Shown here piece by piece: positions 26,914-37,466 of a stretch of 64,000 bases of DNA (its first letter is position 1; the number at the start of each line of letters is the position of its first letter). The translations under genes and the position numbers were made by a program. Under the pieces are notes generated by a model. That model did not search any database, had not been told where the DNA came from, and was given only the letters and a program-made list of their open reading frames with translations. Origin of the DNA: Lysobacter firmicutimachus (lineage in GTDB: Bacteria > Pseudomonadota > Gammaproteobacteria > Xanthomonadales > Xanthomonadaceae); contig NZ_JBANDL010000002.1 of the NCBI RefSeq assembly GCF_037027445.1, positions 2,418,001-2,482,000 of the forward strand, written 5' to 3'.

Positions 26914-29814
26914 GTGAACCAGAGCAAGCAGTCCAACTTCGAGCAGCTGGCTTTTGCGCAGCGCGCCGACGCCGTCCGATCGCGCCGCGCGCGCCGCAAC
27001 GCCTTGACCGCGGCGATGCTGGCCGCGTTGTACCTGCCCGGCCTCGCCGCCGCGCAGGACGCGGCCGCGCCGGGCGAGGAGGTCAAGTCGATCGACAAGA
27101 TCACCGTGACCGGTTCGCGCATCAAGCGCGCCGAGATCGAAGGCCCGGCGCCGGTGACCGTGATCAGTTCCGACCAGATCAAGCGCGAGGGCTTCGCCAC
27201 CGTGTACGAGGCGTTGAGCACGCTGACCGAGGTCACCGGTTCGGTGCAGGCCGACGTCAACAAGGGCCCGACGCCCAATGCCAGCCCGCTCAACCTGCGC
27301 AACCTCGGTCCCGGCCGCACCCTGCTGCTGATCGACGGCCGCCGTGTCGCCGATTACCCGCTGCCCTACGAGGGCCGCGGCAACTTCGCCAACTTCAACA
27401 ACATCCCGATGTCCGCGGTGGAGCGGATCGAGGTGTTGGCCAGCGGCGGCTCGGCGATCTACGGTTCCGACGCGATGGCCGGCGTGATCAACATCATCAT
27501 GAAGAAGAACTTCAACGGCGATGAGGTCCGCATCAAGGGCGGCACCACCAGCCGCGGCGGCGGCGACTCGTTCGATCTGTCCTGGACCGGCGGCCGCACC
27601 GGCGAGAAGTGGAGCGCGACTTACGGCGTGCAGTGGAGCGGGCGCGAAACCATCTTCGCCGGCCAGCGCGGCTTCCTGGCGTCCGACCTGGAGCCGGCGG
27701 CCACGGTCAAGCCGCTGGTCAACGACCCCTGGCCCTGGGTGTGGGGCGTGGAGCTGATCGACAGCGCCGCCAAGCGCCGCGTCACTCCGCCGGCCGGCGC
27801 CTGCGACCGCTTCGAAGACCTGCCGCTGCACAACTTCCTCGGCAACGAGGGCAATCCGCCCGAGTTCCCCGGCTACAGCTGCACCCAGGCGCGCGGCAAC
27901 GCGCTGTGGAGCCTGCGCAACGGTTCCAACAACCTGTCGGCGTTCGGCAATTTCAGCTACGACTTCGATAACGGCATGCAGGCCTGGGTGAGCGCGTCGG
28001 TGTGGGACAGCGAAGGCGAATCGCGCCAGGACGAGGCGCTGCGCTTCGAACTCAACCGCGGCGGCGCGTTCTACGACCAGAACACCGGCCGCAGTTACCA
28101 GGCCCGGCGCGCGTTCACCGTGCCCGAGGCCGGCGGCCGCGATCCGTTCCTGTTCTATACCAACGAGCGCTCCTGGGATCTGGCCGCCGGCCTGCGCGGC
28201 CGCTTCGGCGAGCGCTTCAACTGGGATGCCACCGTCGGCCGCACCGAGTACGAAGTCGACTTCAGCTTCCCGGCGGTGGTGCAAAGCGCGGTGGACGAGT
28301 ACTTCCTCGGCCCGCAAATGGGCACCAATGGCGGCCTGCCGGCCTACCGGCTGGACATGAACCGGTTCTGGAACCCGATGGACATCGCCACCTTCCAGAA
28401 GCTGACCACCCACGGCCACAGCAGCGCCAAGTCGTGGATGAACCAGGCCCAGTTCGCGGTCAGCGGCGACCTGTTCGACCTGCCGGCCGGTCCGGTCGGC
28501 TTCGCCGCGGTGCTGGAAGCCGGTTCGCAGGGGTACCGGCTCAGTCCCGACCCGCTGACGTACGGCCCGAACAAGCAGTACGACCAGCCCGGCGGCACCA
28601 ACCTCGGCGGCGGCGACCGCAAGCGCTACGCCGCTGGCGTCGAGTTCAAGCTGCCGCTGTTCAAGACCCTGGACCTGACCACCGCCGGCCGCTTCGACCG
28701 CTACGACGACGACAGCCGCAAGGAAAGCAATTTCACCTGGAACGCCGGCCTGGAGTGGCGGCCGATCGACAGCCTGCTGCTGCGCGGCGCCTACAACACC
28801 ACGTTCCGCGCGCCGGACATGCACTACCTGTTCGCCACCAGCGGTACCGGCACCCAGGAAGACGCGGACGTGGCCACCTGCATCGCCCGCGGCCTCGGTC
28901 CGAACTGCGGTTCGCAGGCGCTGTACTACCGCCACAACATCAGCCGCACCGGCAATCTCAAGCTCGACAGCGAGACGGGCAAGTCGTGGAGCGCCGGCCT
29001 GGTGTGGGACGCGACCGACAATCTGTCGTTCAGCGCCGACTACTGGCGCATGACCATCGACAACCAGGTGCGCGACTTCAACATCGCCGACATCCTGGAA
29101 CTGGAAAGCCAGTGCATCAACGGCAAGCCGCGCCGGCCGGAAGACCGCATGCAGGTCGCGCCGGGCTCGTCGACCTGCGCCAGCATCCAGTCGCGAGTGA
29201 CCCGCAGCGCACCGGGCACCAACGCCGCCGGGGTCGCCGATCCGAACTATCCGCTCGGCCAGGTGCTGTCGGTCAGCAGCGGCCCGATCAACATCGCCTA
29301 CCGCGAGGTGGCCGGCGTCGACGTGTCCGCGCGCTACAAGCTGCCGGCCACGCGATGGGGCGATTTCAGCTTCCAGCTCAACTACACCAACCAGCTCAAG
29401 AACAACGAACAGCGCGACCCGGGCGCGCCGATGCAGGAGAACCGCGACAACGACGTGCGCACCTTCGCCCGCGCCAGCGCCAGCTGGAGCCGCGGTCCCT
29501 GGAACGCGACCTTGTTCGCCAACCGCGTCGGCCACGTCAACGGCGACAACTACAACCGTTGCGCGCCGATCCTGCCGGGCCAGACCGACACCTCCTGCCG
29601 CATGGTCGGCAAGCTCAAGGCGCCGGTGTTCTTCAACCTGACCGCCGGCTACCAGCTGACCGAGCAGGCGCGGGTCAACCTGTACATCGACAACCTGTTC
29701 GACGAGGCCGATTACAAGGACCCGTACAAGATGTTCTTCGCTTACGCCAACGAGCGGGTGTTCCCGCGCGTGGGTCGTGAAATCTCGGCCGAATTCGTTT
29801 ACAAGTTCGACTGA
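26914..29814 (+). CDS. TonB-dependent outer-membrane receptor, glycan locus (copy 2)
   Basis: The 966-residue receptor is paralogous to that at 18601, with the same TonB-box/plug opening (IDKITVTGSRIKRAEIEG at about residue 60) and similar barrel text (FRAPDMHYLFATS, GLEWRPIDSLLLRG). It ends EFVYKFD. The open frame extends to an ATG at 26800, but that ATG abuts the operator; the GTG at 26914 follows a GGGAGGGG ribosome site by about 7 nt and gives a protein as long as the paralogue, so I prefer it. The N-terminal ~35 residues before the hydrophobic segment are basic, making the signal peptide longer than usual. Two receptors in one locus may take different glycan fragments. A strong terminator follows. 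Confidence 0.92.
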   Translation: MNQSKQSNFEQLAFAQRADAVRSRRARRNALTAAMLAALYLPGLAAAQDAAAPGEEVKSIDKITVTGSRIKRAEIEGPAPVTVISSDQIKREGFATVYEALSTLTEVTGSVQADVNKGPTPNASPLNLRNLGPGRTLLLIDGRRVADYPLPYEGRGNFANFNNIPMSAVERIEVLASGGSAIYGSDAMAGVINIIMKKNFNGDEVRIKGGTTSRGGGDSFDLSWTGGRTGEKWSATYGVQWSGRETIFAGQRGFLASDLEPAATVKPLVNDPWPWVWGVELIDSAAKRRVTPPAGACDRFEDLPLHNFLGNEGNPPEFPGYSCTQARGNALWSLRNGSNNLSAFGNFSYDFDNGMQAWVSASVWDSEGESRQDEALRFELNRGGAFYDQNTGRSYQARRAFTVPEAGGRDPFLFYTNERSWDLAAGLRGRFGERFNWDATVGRTEYEVDFSFPAVVQSAVDEYFLGPQMGTNGGLPAYRLDMNRFWNPMDIATFQKLTTHGHSSAKSWMNQAQFAVSGDLFDLPAGPVGFAAVLEAGSQGYRLSPDPLTYGPNKQYDQPGGTNLGGGDRKRYAAGVEFKLPLFKTLDLTTAGRFDRYDDDSRKESNFTWNAGLEWRPIDSLLLRGAYNTTFRAPDMHYLFATSGTGTQEDADVATCIARGLGPNCGSQALYYRHNISRTGNLKLDSETGKSWSAGLVWDATDNLSFSADYWRMTIDNQVRDFNIADILELESQCINGKPRRPEDRMQVAPGSSTCASIQSRVTRSAPGTNAAGVADPNYPLGQVLSVSSGPINIAYREVAGVDVSARYKLPATRWGDFSFQLNYTNQLKNNEQRDPGAPMQENRDNDVRTFARASASWSRGPWNATLFANRVGHVNGDNYNRCAPILPGQTDTSCRMVGKLKAPVFFNLTAGYQLTEQARVNLYIDNLFDEADYKDPYKMFFAYANERVFPRVGREISAEFVYKFD

Positions 29815-30005
29815 TCGCGATGCGGTTCAAGAATCGGATGCAGGGGCCGCCCGGGCCCCTGCGTTCGGCGGCAACCCCGCCGCCGGGCCGTCGCGCCACC
29901 CACCGGTGGCGTTACGGCACGGCGGCGGACCTCCCGGGCAAGGCGGTGTACCCCCTCGCGGCCACCCTCGGAAAGCGTGCCGCGAGGTCTTGTCCGGACC
30001 TCGGA

Positions 30006-30039
30006 ACGGGAGCGCGGGAATGCGCGCTCCCGTTTTTTT
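30006..30039 (+). terminator. rho-independent terminator after the second receptor gene
   Basis: An 11-bp perfect stem (ACGGGAGCGCG / CGCGCTCCCGT) with a 6-nt loop is followed by seven T residues. It lies 190 bp after the receptor stop and separates it from the GH2 gene, which therefore needs its own promoter or read-through. Confidence 0.9.
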
Positions 30040-30165
30040 CGGCGGGCCTCCCGCCCGATCGTTTTCGCCGCCGTCACGGCCGCCCCCGCCGCGCGGGTGC
30101 GGCCCAGGATTCGCGCACGGCCCGGCGCCGGCCGGCCTGCCGCCCCCTTTTCGACAGGTGACTCC

Positions 30166-32823
30166 ATGCCCCAGACCGCAAGGCCCTCGTCCCCCTGGCG
30201 CTCGCTCGCCGCCCTCGTCCTGATGCTGCTGGCGATCGCTGCCGTGTGGTCGGCCCAGGCCGCACCGCTGGCCAGCCGCGAGCTGCACGCGGGCTGGCAG
30301 TTCCGCCTGCTGCCCGACGATCCCGAGGCGGCCGCGCATCGCGATGCGACCCAATGGCGCAGCGCACGCGTGCCGGGCCACGTCCACACCGACCTGCTTG
30401 CCGCCGGGCTGATCGTCGACCCTTACGTCGGCGCGCCGGAGGCGCAGCTGCAATGGATCGGCCTGGCCGGTTGGGAGTACCGCACCGGCTTCGACCTGGA
30501 CCGCGCCACGCTCGCCCGCGCGCGCAACGAACTGGTGTTCGATGGCCTGGACACGTTCGCCACCGTCTATCTCAACGGCCGCGAACTGCTGCGCGCCGAC
30601 AACAGCTTCCGCACCTGGCGCGTGCCGGTCGACGGCCGCCTGCGCGAACGCGGCAACGAGTTGCGGGTGGTGTTCGCCTCGCCGATCCGCAAGCTGCTGC
30701 CGCAGGTGCAGGCGATGCCGAACAAGATCGCCGGCAACTATCCGTCGCCCTACGGCGACGAGCCCAAGGACGCGATGACCGGCAACTTCGCGCGCAAGCC
30801 GGGCTACCACTACGGGTGGGACTGGGGCCCGCGCTACGTCGGCGCCGGGATCTGGCGCGGCGTGCGCCTGGAGAGCTGGGACCGCCTGCGCCTGGCCGAT
30901 CTGCACCTGCAACCGCGGCGTATCGGGCGCGACGCGGCCGAGCTGTCGGCCGAGCTGGAGATCGTCGGCGCCCAAGCCGGCGAGGCCTCGGTCGAGCTCG
31001 AATACACCGCGCCCGACGGCGCCCGCCGAGTGCTGCGCCAGCAAGCTCGGCTGAGCGCGGGCCTCAACCGGGTGTCGATCCCGCTGCGCATCGAACGGCC
31101 GCAGTTGTGGTACCCGGTCGGCTACGGCGCGCAACCCCTGTACGCGTTCCGTGCCACGGTCCGCGACGGCGACGCGGTGCTGGCGCAGGCCAGCCGACGT
31201 ACCGGTCTGCGCACGGTCGAGATCAAGCGGGAGAAGGATGCGCACGGCCAAGGCTTCGCCTTCGTCGTCAACGGCGTGGAGGTGTTCGCCAAGGGCGCCA
31301 ACGCGATTCCGTTCGACGCGTTTCCGGCGCGGGTGAGCCGCGAGCGCCTGCGTCGCGACCTGCAGTCGGCGCGCGACGCCAACATGAACATGATCCGCAA
31401 CTGGGGCGGCGGCTATTACGAGTCGGACGACTTTTTCGATATCGCCGACGAACTGGGGCTGATGGTCTGGCAGGACTTCATGTTCGGCGGCGGCATGCCG
31501 CCGGCGTACGACGCGGCGTTCCGCGCCAACGTGGTCGCCGAGGCGCGCGACAACGTGCGCCGGCTGCGCAATCACCCCAGCATCGTGCTGTGGTGCGGCA
31601 ACAACGAAGAGGAGACCGCCTGGAAGGACTGGGGCCACGGCAAGAAACTCAAGGAAGCCGATCCGGCCTTCGCCCAGACCGTGTGGGACGGTTACGTCGC
31701 GCTGTTCGGCAAGGACCTGCGCCAGGTCGTGGCCGAGGAGGGCGCAGGCGTGCCGTACTGGTCGAGCTCGCCGAGCAACGATCTGGCCGAGAAGGCCAAC
31801 GACTCCAACCACGGCGACAAGCATTACTGGGACGTGTGGGGCGGTCCGGCGCTGCCGGCCACGGCTTATCTGGACGAGACTCCGCGCTTCATGTCCGAGT
31901 ACGGGCTGCAGGGCTGGCCCTCGTTGCGCACCATCGGCGCATTCGCCAAGCCGGAAGAGCAGGGCATCGACACGCCGGTGATCCGCGCCCACCAGAAGTT
32001 CCTCGCCGGCGACGGCAATACCCGCCTGCTCAAGTACATCCGCGGCGAGTACGGCGAGCCGCGCGACTTCGCCGATTTCGTCTACCTCAGCCAGCAGGTC
32101 CAGGCCGAGGGCATCGAACTGGCGGCGTTGCATCACCGCGCCTCGCGGCCGCGCACCATGGGCTCGCTGTATTGGCAGTTGAACGACGTCTGGCCGGGCG
32201 CGTCCTGGGCCAGCCTGGACTACTTCGGACGCTGGAAGCCGTTGCATTTCCACGCCAAGCGCTTCTTCGCCGAACTGGCCGTCGCGCCGCTGCGGCGGCC
32301 GGTGGCGGCGCGCACCGAGTTGAATCTGATCTCCGACCGGCAGGACGCCGTACCGGCGCAGTGGCGCCTGCGGGTGGTGGACTTCGCCGGCAAGGTGCAC
32401 CGCGACGAACGCCATCCGGCGACCCTGGCCGCGGCCGCGTCCACCGCGGCCGGCGCCTGGAGCGACCAGGACTTGTTGCGCGGCGCCGACCCCCAGCGCA
32501 CCGCGGCGGTGTTCGACCTGATCGTCGACGGCCGCAGCGTGTCGCGGCGCGCGGTCTATTTCGGCGAAGCCAAGACCCTGGCCTGGCCGGACCCGAAGCT
32601 GCGCGCCGAACTGCGCCGGGAGGGCGCCGGGTACGTGCTGAGCCTGCATGCCGGCGCCTTCGCACGCGCTGTGTGGATCGACTTCGGCGAACACGATGCG
32701 ACCCTGTCCGACAACGCATTGACCTTGTTGCCGGGCGAGAGCATCGAGATCGCGCTGACCTCGACCGCCGGGCTGGACGAACTGCGTCAAGCCTTGCAGT
32801 TGCGCTCCCTGCATCGCCCCTGA
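30166..32823 (+). CDS. GH2 family beta-mannosidase, exported
   Basis: The 885-residue enzyme matches GH2 beta-mannosidases, which cut the Man-beta-1,4-GlcNAc bond at the N-glycan core. A signal peptide ([19 protein letters not shown]) is followed by the sugar-binding domain, with GWEYRTGFD and [18 protein letters not shown], then the barrel with [10 protein letters not shown]. The acid/base Glu is in GNNEEE (E481) and the nucleophile is in [12 protein letters not shown] (E578). [15 protein letters not shown] is also diagnostic. The open frame extends upstream, but the ATG at 30166 has AGGTGA at 5 nt and begins a proper signal peptide. It completes the degradation set with GH92 and GH20 but has no visible operator. 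Confidence 0.94.
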   Translation: MPQTARPSSPWRSLAALVLMLLAIAAVWSAQAAPLASRELHAGWQFRLLPDDPEAAAHRDATQWRSARVPGHVHTDLLAAGLIVDPYVGAPEAQLQWIGLAGWEYRTGFDLDRATLARARNELVFDGLDTFATVYLNGRELLRADNSFRTWRVPVDGRLRERGNELRVVFASPIRKLLPQVQAMPNKIAGNYPSPYGDEPKDAMTGNFARKPGYHYGWDWGPRYVGAGIWRGVRLESWDRLRLADLHLQPRRIGRDAAELSAELEIVGAQAGEASVELEYTAPDGARRVLRQQARLSAGLNRVSIPLRIERPQLWYPVGYGAQPLYAFRATVRDGDAVLAQASRRTGLRTVEIKREKDAHGQGFAFVVNGVEVFAKGANAIPFDAFPARVSRERLRRDLQSARDANMNMIRNWGGGYYESDDFFDIADELGLMVWQDFMFGGGMPPAYDAAFRANVVAEARDNVRRLRNHPSIVLWCGNNEEETAWKDWGHGKKLKEADPAFAQTVWDGYVALFGKDLRQVVAEEGAGVPYWSSSPSNDLAEKANDSNHGDKHYWDVWGGPALPATAYLDETPRFMSEYGLQGWPSLRTIGAFAKPEEQGIDTPVIRAHQKFLAGDGNTRLLKYIRGEYGEPRDFADFVYLSQQVQAEGIELAALHHRASRPRTMGSLYWQLNDVWPGASWASLDYFGRWKPLHFHAKRFFAELAVAPLRRPVAARTELNLISDRQDAVPAQWRLRVVDFAGKVHRDERHPATLAAAASTAAGAWSDQDLLRGADPQRTAAVFDLIVDGRSVSRRAVYFGEAKTLAWPDPKLRAELRREGAGYVLSLHAGAFARAVWIDFGEHDATLSDNALTLLPGESIEIALTSTAGLDELRQALQLRSLHRP

Positions 32824-33226
32824 GCCATCGCCCCGGGGAGGGGCGGCGCAGGCCGCGAGCGCGCGCTCGCAGGCGGCGGCGCGGGCGGGAGCAAGAGCAA
32901 ATTCCCAGCCCCCCCTTTTCAACGAGGGGGCGCAACAGCGGACTCGCAATCGGGAACGGCGCCGACGCCCGGGGCAATACCGGCGTCGCGCGCTCCCCGT
33001 ACCCGCGGCGCAAGTGGTGGCCCCAGCCACCGCACCGGCCCGGGCAGTGGCGGCGCAAGCCGCGACCGGCGACTGCGTGGGGCCGCGCGCGTCGTGGCGC
33101 TTGCCGCGCCCGTCGGTATCGTCGAAGCTGGCGCAGCCGCGGCGTCGCCGTCGGCATGGAAGCCTCACCCCTTTCGCGCAGTTCGCGCGTTGAGGGATTC
33201 GACCCCGCCACAAGGAAGCGCCTCCG
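32824..33226. other. 403-bp intergenic region
   Basis: I find no gene here. The stretch is extremely G+C-rich with imperfect inverted repeats (for example CGAGCGCGCGCTCG near 32858) and a CCCCCCTTTTCAACGAGGGGG hairpin near 32920 of the sort dispersed in these genomes. It presumably holds the promoter of the VIT-domain gene. Confidence 0.4.
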
Positions 33227-36178
33227 GTGAAACTCCCCTTTGCGCCCGCCGTGCTCGTCGGCCTGCTGCTGAGCCTGCCCCTGGGACTGGCCGGACTGGC
33301 CGGCGCGCAGACGCCCGGGCACTTGACCGCCCCGCCGTTGCCGCCGCTGCTGCGGGTCGCCGGTGCGGAAACCCCAATCGAACTGGAATCGGCGCGGGTC
33401 GACGGCGAAATCGTCGGCGGCCTGGCGCGGACCTCGATCGAACTGGTGTTCCGCAATCCGAACGCGCGGGTGCTGGAGGGCGAACTGCAGTTCCCCCTGC
33501 AGCCCGACCAGCAAGTCGCCGGCTTCGCCCTCGATATCGGCGGCGCGATGCGCGATGCGGTGCCGGTGCCGAAGGCGCAGGGGCGGCAGGTGTTCGAGGC
33601 GATCGAGCGGCGCGGCATCGACCCAGGCCTGCTCGAGCAGACCGCCGGCAATCAGTTCAAGCTGCGGGTCTATCCGATCCCGGCCGGCGGCACCCGGCGG
33701 GTGCGGCTGGACCTGGTCGAATCGCTGCGCCGCGACGGCGAGGCCTGGCAGTACCAACTGCCGCTGCGTTTCGCCGACGGCGCCGGCCGTTTCGAAGGCG
33801 AATTGCGCACGGCGCAGAAGCCCGAACCGCTGGGGCTGGCGCGCGCGCTCAAAGCCGAGCGGCACGGCCGCGGTTACCGCCTGGCATTGAGCGCGCGTCC
33901 GCCGGGCGAGGTGTTGAGCCTGCGTCTGCCGCGCGCCGAACGGGCCGAGAGTTATGTCCAGGATTTCGCCGGCGAGCGCTATTTCCTCGCCGAAGTGCCG
34001 CTGAGCGGCGCCTCGGCGCCGCGCCGGCTGCCGCAGACGGTGGGGTTGCTGTGGGACAGTTCGGCTTCGCGCCGCAAACGCGATCACCCAGGCGAACTCA
34101 ATCTGCTCGATCGCTATTTTCGCGCTGCCGGCACGGTGCAGGTGCGTCTGATCCGTTTGCGCGACCGCACCGAGCCCGCGCAGACCTTCCAGGTGCGCGG
34201 CGGCGACTGGTCGGCGCTGCGCCGCGAGCTGGACGACACGGTCTACGACGGTGCCACCGATCCGGGCGGCTGGAACGCCGAGGCCGAGATCGGCGAGTAC
34301 CTGCTCGTCAGCGACGGCCTGTTCAACTACGGCGATCAGCGCTTGCCCGAACTGGGGCCGCAGCAACGCCTGTACGCGCTCAATTCGGCCGGCGCCAACG
34401 GCGACAACGACCGTCTGCGCGCGCTGGCCCAGGCTCACGGTGGCCGCCTGGTCGCCTGGAGCCGCGCCGGCGAACTCGAGCGCGCCGCGCGCGAGTTGCT
34501 CGAACAAGCTCCGCAATTGCTTTCGGCGAGCGGCGCCGGAATCGCCGATGCGGCGGCCGAGTTGGCCTTCGCCGACGGCGGCTTGCTGCGCATCGCCGGG
34601 CGCTTGCGCGATGCGCCGGCGACGCTGCGCCTGCGGGTGCGCGACGCCGACGGCGAGCGCGAACTGAGCCTGCCGATCGCCGCCGATGCGCCGGCCAGCG
34701 CATTTCCCGCGACGTTGTGGGCGCAGTACTCGATCCGTGCACTGCAGGCCGATCCGGAGCGCCATCGGGCCGAGATCGCCCGGCTCGGCCGGAGCCACGG
34801 CCTGGTCACCGCCGAGACCTCGCTGATCGTGCTGGAAGAAGCGGCCGACTATGCACGCTATCGGATCGAACCTCCGGCGCCCTTGCGCGAGGAATACCGT
34901 CGCCTGCTGTCGGCGCAGGAAGAGGCCGTCGCCGGCGAGCGCCGCATCCATCTCGACCTGGTCGCGGGCAGCTACCAGCAGCGCATCGACTGGTGGCAAC
35001 GCGATTTCCCCAAGGGCAAGCCGCCGGCGGCGCTGGGCGGAAACGAACGCTATCGGCTGGCCGAGGCGGCGCCGGCGGCGGCCGCGGGGATCGCGCCCAT
35101 GCCCGCGCTGCCGGCACCGTCGGACTCCGCCCGGGAGCCCACCACCCTGGACAGCGTGGAGATGCCGGCGGAGGCTGCGGCGGCCGACGCGGGCATGGAT
35201 CGAATCGTAGTCACCGCCAGCCGGATCGCGCACGACGATCAGGCCGGCCCGTCCGGCCCCGTCCAACGCCCCGCTCGCATCGCCCTGCAGGCCTGGGAGC
35301 CCGACTCGCCCTATGCCCGCCGCTTGCGCAAGGCCGACGCCGGCAGCGCCTACGCGATCTACCTGGACGAACGCGATTCCTATGCCGGCAGCACCGCGTT
35401 CTACCTCGACGTCGCCGATGTGCTGTTCGAAAAGGGCCGCCCGGAGCTGGCCCTGCGGGTGCTGTCCAATCTGGCCGAACTCGACTTGGAAAACCGCCAT
35501 GTCCTGCGCGTGCTCGGCTACCGGCTGATGCAGGCCGGGCAACCGGCGCTGGCGGCACAGGTGTTGGAGCGGGTGCTGGCGATGGCCGAGGAGGAGCCGC
35601 AGAGCTTCCGCGACCTGGGCCTGGCCTACGCCGCCGCCGGCCGTCCGCAAGAGGCGGTCGACCGTCTGTACGAGGTCGCGCTGCGCGCTTGGGACGGTCG
35701 CTTCGACGGCATCGAAGAGATCGCCCTGGCCGAGCTCAACGCGATCGCCGCCGCGCATCCGGACCGGGTCGACCTGAGCCGGGTCGACCCGCGCCTGCGC
35801 CGCAACCTGCCGCTGGCCCTGCGCGCGGTGCTGAGCTGGGACAGCGACAACAGCGACATGGACCTGTGGGTCACCGACCCGAACGGGGAGAAGTGCTACT
35901 ACGGCAATCCGCTGACCTACCAGGGCGGGCGCATCACCGACGATTTCACCGGCGGCTACGGACCGGAGGAGTTCGCCCTGCGCCGGGCCAAGCCGGGCAA
36001 GTACAAGGTCGAGGCGCAGTTCTTCGGCGACCGCCAGCAACTGGTGACCGGCGCGACCACCCTGAATCTGCGCCTGAGCACCGGCTTCGGCGGCCCCGGC
36101 CAGCAGGACCGGCAGGTGACCCTGCGGCTGAAGGACGCCAAGGAGCAGATCCTGGTCGGCGAGTTCGAGGTGCGCTGA
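33227..36178 (+). CDS. secreted VIT-domain protein with TPR-like region, DUF2135 and TonB-box-like segment
   Basis: The 983-residue protein starts with a signal peptide (to about residue 27), then a VIT domain (about 45-180; LEGELQFPLQPDQQVAGFALDIGG and YPIPAGGTRRVRL are typical). A degenerate von Willebrand A-like middle follows. TPR-like helices lie around 690-850 and a C-terminal DUF2135 domain (SDMDLWVTDPNGEKCYYGNP, about 875-980) ends the chain. VIT/vWA proteins are usually envelope or adhesion-related; the actual role is unknown. Oddly, residues 657-667 read MDRIVVTASRI, which is very like the TonB box of the receptors, inside an Ala/Pro-rich linker. I chose the GTG at 33227 with AAGGA about 10 nt upstream. 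Confidence 0.85.
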   Translation: MKLPFAPAVLVGLLLSLPLGLAGLAGAQTPGHLTAPPLPPLLRVAGAETPIELESARVDGEIVGGLARTSIELVFRNPNARVLEGELQFPLQPDQQVAGFALDIGGAMRDAVPVPKAQGRQVFEAIERRGIDPGLLEQTAGNQFKLRVYPIPAGGTRRVRLDLVESLRRDGEAWQYQLPLRFADGAGRFEGELRTAQKPEPLGLARALKAERHGRGYRLALSARPPGEVLSLRLPRAERAESYVQDFAGERYFLAEVPLSGASAPRRLPQTVGLLWDSSASRRKRDHPGELNLLDRYFRAAGTVQVRLIRLRDRTEPAQTFQVRGGDWSALRRELDDTVYDGATDPGGWNAEAEIGEYLLVSDGLFNYGDQRLPELGPQQRLYALNSAGANGDNDRLRALAQAHGGRLVAWSRAGELERAARELLEQAPQLLSASGAGIADAAAELAFADGGLLRIAGRLRDAPATLRLRVRDADGERELSLPIAADAPASAFPATLWAQYSIRALQADPERHRAEIARLGRSHGLVTAETSLIVLEEAADYARYRIEPPAPLREEYRRLLSAQEEAVAGERRIHLDLVAGSYQQRIDWWQRDFPKGKPPAALGGNERYRLAEAAPAAAAGIAPMPALPAPSDSAREPTTLDSVEMPAEAAAADAGMDRIVVTASRIAHDDQAGPSGPVQRPARIALQAWEPDSPYARRLRKADAGSAYAIYLDERDSYAGSTAFYLDVADVLFEKGRPELALRVLSNLAELDLENRHVLRVLGYRLMQAGQPALAAQVLERVLAMAEEEPQSFRDLGLAYAAAGRPQEAVDRLYEVALRAWDGRFDGIEEIALAELNAIAAAHPDRVDLSRVDPRLRRNLPLALRAVLSWDSDNSDMDLWVTDPNGEKCYYGNPLTYQGGRITDDFTGGYGPEEFALRRAKPGKYKVEAQFFGDRQQLVTGATTLNLRLSTGFGGPGQQDRQVTLRLKDAKEQILVGEFEVR

Positions 36179-36282
36179 ACGGCCGCGGCCGGCGGGCGCC
36201 GCGGCGCCCGTGCAGGCCGGAACGGTGCCGGCCGGGGCGGCGGAGCCCGCGGCCGGGCAGGGCGGGGCGGCCGCCGGGCTGC

Positions 36283-36288
36283 TAGAAT
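36283..36288 (+). promoter_or_regulatory. possible -10 box (TAGAAT) for prfB
   Basis: TAGAAT stands out in an otherwise G+C-rich 140-bp gap, 33 bp before the prfB ATG. No convincing -35 hexamer is visible at the standard spacing, so the assignment is tentative. Confidence 0.4.
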
Positions 36289-36320
36289 CGCCGGTTCATC
36301 CGCATCAAGACCACTCGGAC

Positions 36321-37449
36321 ATGATCGAACTCAATCCCGTCCGCCAGCGCATCGCCGACCTCAAGGGTCGGCTGGATGCGCTGAGGGGGTATCTTTGACT
36401 ACGACAGCAAAGTCGAACGTCTGGAAGAAGTAAACCGCGAGCTGGAAAGCCCCGACGTCTGGAACGACGCCGAGCGCGCCCAGGGCCTGGGCCGGGAGCG
36501 CGCCTCGCTGGACAAGGTGGTGACCGGCATCCGCAGCCTCACCGACGGCCTGATCGGCGGACTGGAATTGCTGGAACTGGCCGAGATGGAGGACGACGAG
36601 TCCACCGCGCTGGCCGTGGTCGACGACGTCGAGCGCTACAGCAAGGACGTGGAGAAGCTGGAGTTCCAGCGCATGTTCTCCGGGCAGATGGACGGCGCTT
36701 CGGCGTTCGTCGACATCCAGGCCGGCGCCGGCGGCACCGAAGCCCAGGACTGGGCGGAAATGCTGCTGCGCATGTACCTGCGCTGGGCCGAATCGCGCGG
36801 CTGGAAGACCGAGTTGCTGGAAGTCTCCGGCGGCGAAGTCGCGGGCATCAAGTCGGCGACCTTCCGCGTCGAGGGCGATTTCGCCTACGGCTGGCTCAAG
36901 ACCGAAACCGGCGTGCATCGGCTGGTGCGCAAGTCGCCGTTCGACTCCGACAACCGCCGCCACACCAGTTTCACCTCGGTGTTCGTGTCGCCGGAAGTCG
37001 ACGACAAGATCGACATCGAGATCAACCCCGCCGACCTCAAGACCGACGTGTACCGGTCTTCGGGCGCGGGCGGCCAGCACGTCAACAAGACCGAATCGGC
37101 GGTGCGCATCACTCACGTGCCCAGCGGCATTGTGGTGGCCTGCCAGACCGAACGCAGCCAGCACGCCAACCGCGACCGCGCCATGAAGATGCTCGCGGCG
37201 AAGTTGTACGAGCTGGAAATGCAGAAGCGCAACGCCGAGCGCGACGCGGTCGAGGCGACCAAGTCCGACATCGGCTGGGGCAGCCAGATCCGCAACTACG
37301 TGCTGGACCAGAGCCGGATCAAGGACCTGCGCACAGGCATCGAGCGCAGCGACACCCAGAAAGTGCTCGACGGCGATCTCGACGAGTTCGTCGAAGCCAG
37401 CCTGAAGTCCGGTCTGGAAGTCGGCTCCAAACGTTCTGACGCCGTCTGA
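36321..37449 (+). CDS. prfB: peptide chain release factor 2 (programmed +1 frameshift)
   Basis: RF2 terminates translation at UGA and UAA. The gene is in two frames: 25 codons from the ATG at 36321 to an in-frame TGA at 36396, then 350 codons in the +1 frame from 36397, giving 375 residues, the normal RF2 length. The GGQ motif lies in [16 protein letters not shown] and the stop-codon-reading SPF motif in [12 protein letters not shown]. The frameshift autoregulates RF2 abundance, as in most bacteria. It is followed by lysS, as in E. coli. An annotation from the second frame alone would miss the N-terminus. Confidence 0.97.
36384..36398 (+). promoter_or_regulatory. RF2 programmed frameshift signal
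   Basis: AGGGGG (SD-like) at 36384-36389 stands three bases before the slippery CTT (36393-36395) and the stop TGA with a following C. This is the canonical arrangement by which low RF2 promotes +1 slipping on CTT TGA C. Confidence 0.95.
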
Positions 37450-37466
37450 GGCGGCTGCGCCGCCTC

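Noticed and set aside
29820..30161. 113-codon frame between the second receptor and GH2
   Set aside because: It is interrupted functionally by a strong terminator hairpin at 30006 and has biased Arg/Pro content.
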